From NCBI GenBank assembly GCA_964352905.1, contig CAYGTS010000052.1, positions 1-16,437 on the forward strand: 16,437 bases of DNA, written 5' to 3'. The translations under genes and the position numbers were made by a program. Position 1 is the stretch's first letter. Each line of letters opens with the position of its first letter. Source of the DNA: CAYGTS01 sp964352905. GTDB lineage: Bacteria; Pseudomonadota; Gammaproteobacteria; JAHCLG01. The notes beneath the pieces were generated by a model. The model made no database searches and was not told the origin of the DNA. It saw only the letters and a list, made by a program, of their open reading frames with translations. Below, piece after piece: positions 15,969 to 16,437 of the stretch.

Positions 15969-16437
15969 CAGCTTTTTTTAGACAATAGCACACGATTAAG
16001 TCGTGCTATAGCGACATCAAAAAATATAAAAACTATGTTTGAAGAAAGAAGTAAGCCTAATGAAAAATTTAACGAGTTGATAAATAACGCAAAAGAAGTT
16101 GTGTTTATTGGCTTTGGTTTTGATCGTGATAACATGGATAGAATAGGCATTCCAAAAAGACATCACGAATTTAGAGTCCTTTTTCAAGACGATCAGCCTA
16201 GAAGAGGTGAATCTTTAACCATTAAATGGTTAAACTATCATGACGTAATGAAGGGGCTTTCCATGCAGTGGAGTGAAATAAAAGACATGCTAAATCAAAA
16301 AAATGCAACATCTGGCAAGCTCAATATTATCGAATCTAAGGCAAACAATATTACTGCGGCTTATCAAAATGATTTAAAGATTTTTTGTATCTGCTCACCC
16401 CCTTTAGCTTTATATTTACCAGAACGTTCAGATTTGG
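15969..16437 (+). pseudogene. 5'-truncated gene, C-terminal part of a SIR2-like protein
   Basis: The frame is open from 15873 to the right edge. From about 15996 it reads like normal protein: SRAIATSKNIKTMFEERSKP, then a helix and AKEVVFIGFGFDRDNMDRIGIP, the pattern seen near the end of SIR2-like domains, where a strand and a GFGF/GFGY loop close the nucleotide-binding fold. The N-terminal part with the NAD site is missing. In its place is the inverted-repeat element at 15881-15966, and a stop lies at 15870-15872. An ATG at 16035 has no ribosome site. The 3' end lies outside the window. SIR2-like proteins include NAD-consuming defence enzymes, but the family assignment rests on one motif region. 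Confidence 0.45.

Noticed and set aside
15968..16150. Minus-strand 60-codon frame at the right edge
   Set aside because: It is opposite the SIR2-like coding fragment, whose translation is far more protein-like.

Overview
The window comes from an AT-rich gammaproteobacterial genome. Compact operons sit beside a very large leucine-rich-repeat protein, many unrecognised proteins and a decayed conjugative island. This mix suggests a host-associated member of the Legionellales (Legionella/Coxiella relatives), but that is an inference from gene content. No rRNA, tRNA or CRISPR array was seen.

Layout. (1) 1-2971, minus: one uninterrupted frame of 990 codons that runs off the left edge and encodes a leucine-rich-repeat protein with a good promoter at 3103-3131. 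(2) 3356-4576: a small regulatory island. An XRE-type regulator is flanked by two small, mutually similar coiled-coil proteins, one divergent and one downstream. A minus-strand terminator and a long near-perfect hairpin also lie here. (3) 4610-5818, plus: a 12-helix MFS transporter that overlaps, tail to tail, (4) a minus-strand operon at 8934-5790. The operon holds an unrecognised gene split by a frameshift, an S-adenosylhomocysteine-hydrolase-like NAD-binding protein and an HD-domain phosphohydrolase; the last two overlap by 8 bases. (5) 9514-11679, plus: a 721-residue protein with two AAA+ ATPase modules whose coding DNA repeats with a 756-base period, apparently without a mismatch over about 680 bases. 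It ends in a clear terminator.

(6) 14111-11745, minus: a remnant of an integrative conjugative element. It holds the C-terminal part of a VirD4/TraG coupling protein (Walker A end missing), an ICE protein of the PFL_4669 type and a small lytic transglycosylase. (7) 14456-15592, plus: a short-chain dehydrogenase/reductase and an antibiotic-biosynthesis-monooxygenase-fold protein, probably one transcript. The dehydrogenase carries an atypical tail ending in Ser-Lys-Leu. (8) 15593-16437: mostly non-coding DNA, an inverted-repeat element at 15881-15966, then the continuation of an N-terminally truncated gene resembling the C-terminal part of SIR2-like proteins, running off the right edge.

Working together: the minus-strand operon in (4) looks like a nucleotide or nucleoside metabolism unit of unknown purpose. 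The genes in (6) once served DNA transfer but cannot form a working secretion system alone. The breaks at 14111 (coupling protein), about 8520 (frameshift) and 15966 (SIR2-like gene), with the AAA+ duplication, point to active gene decay and rearrangement in the right half of the window.
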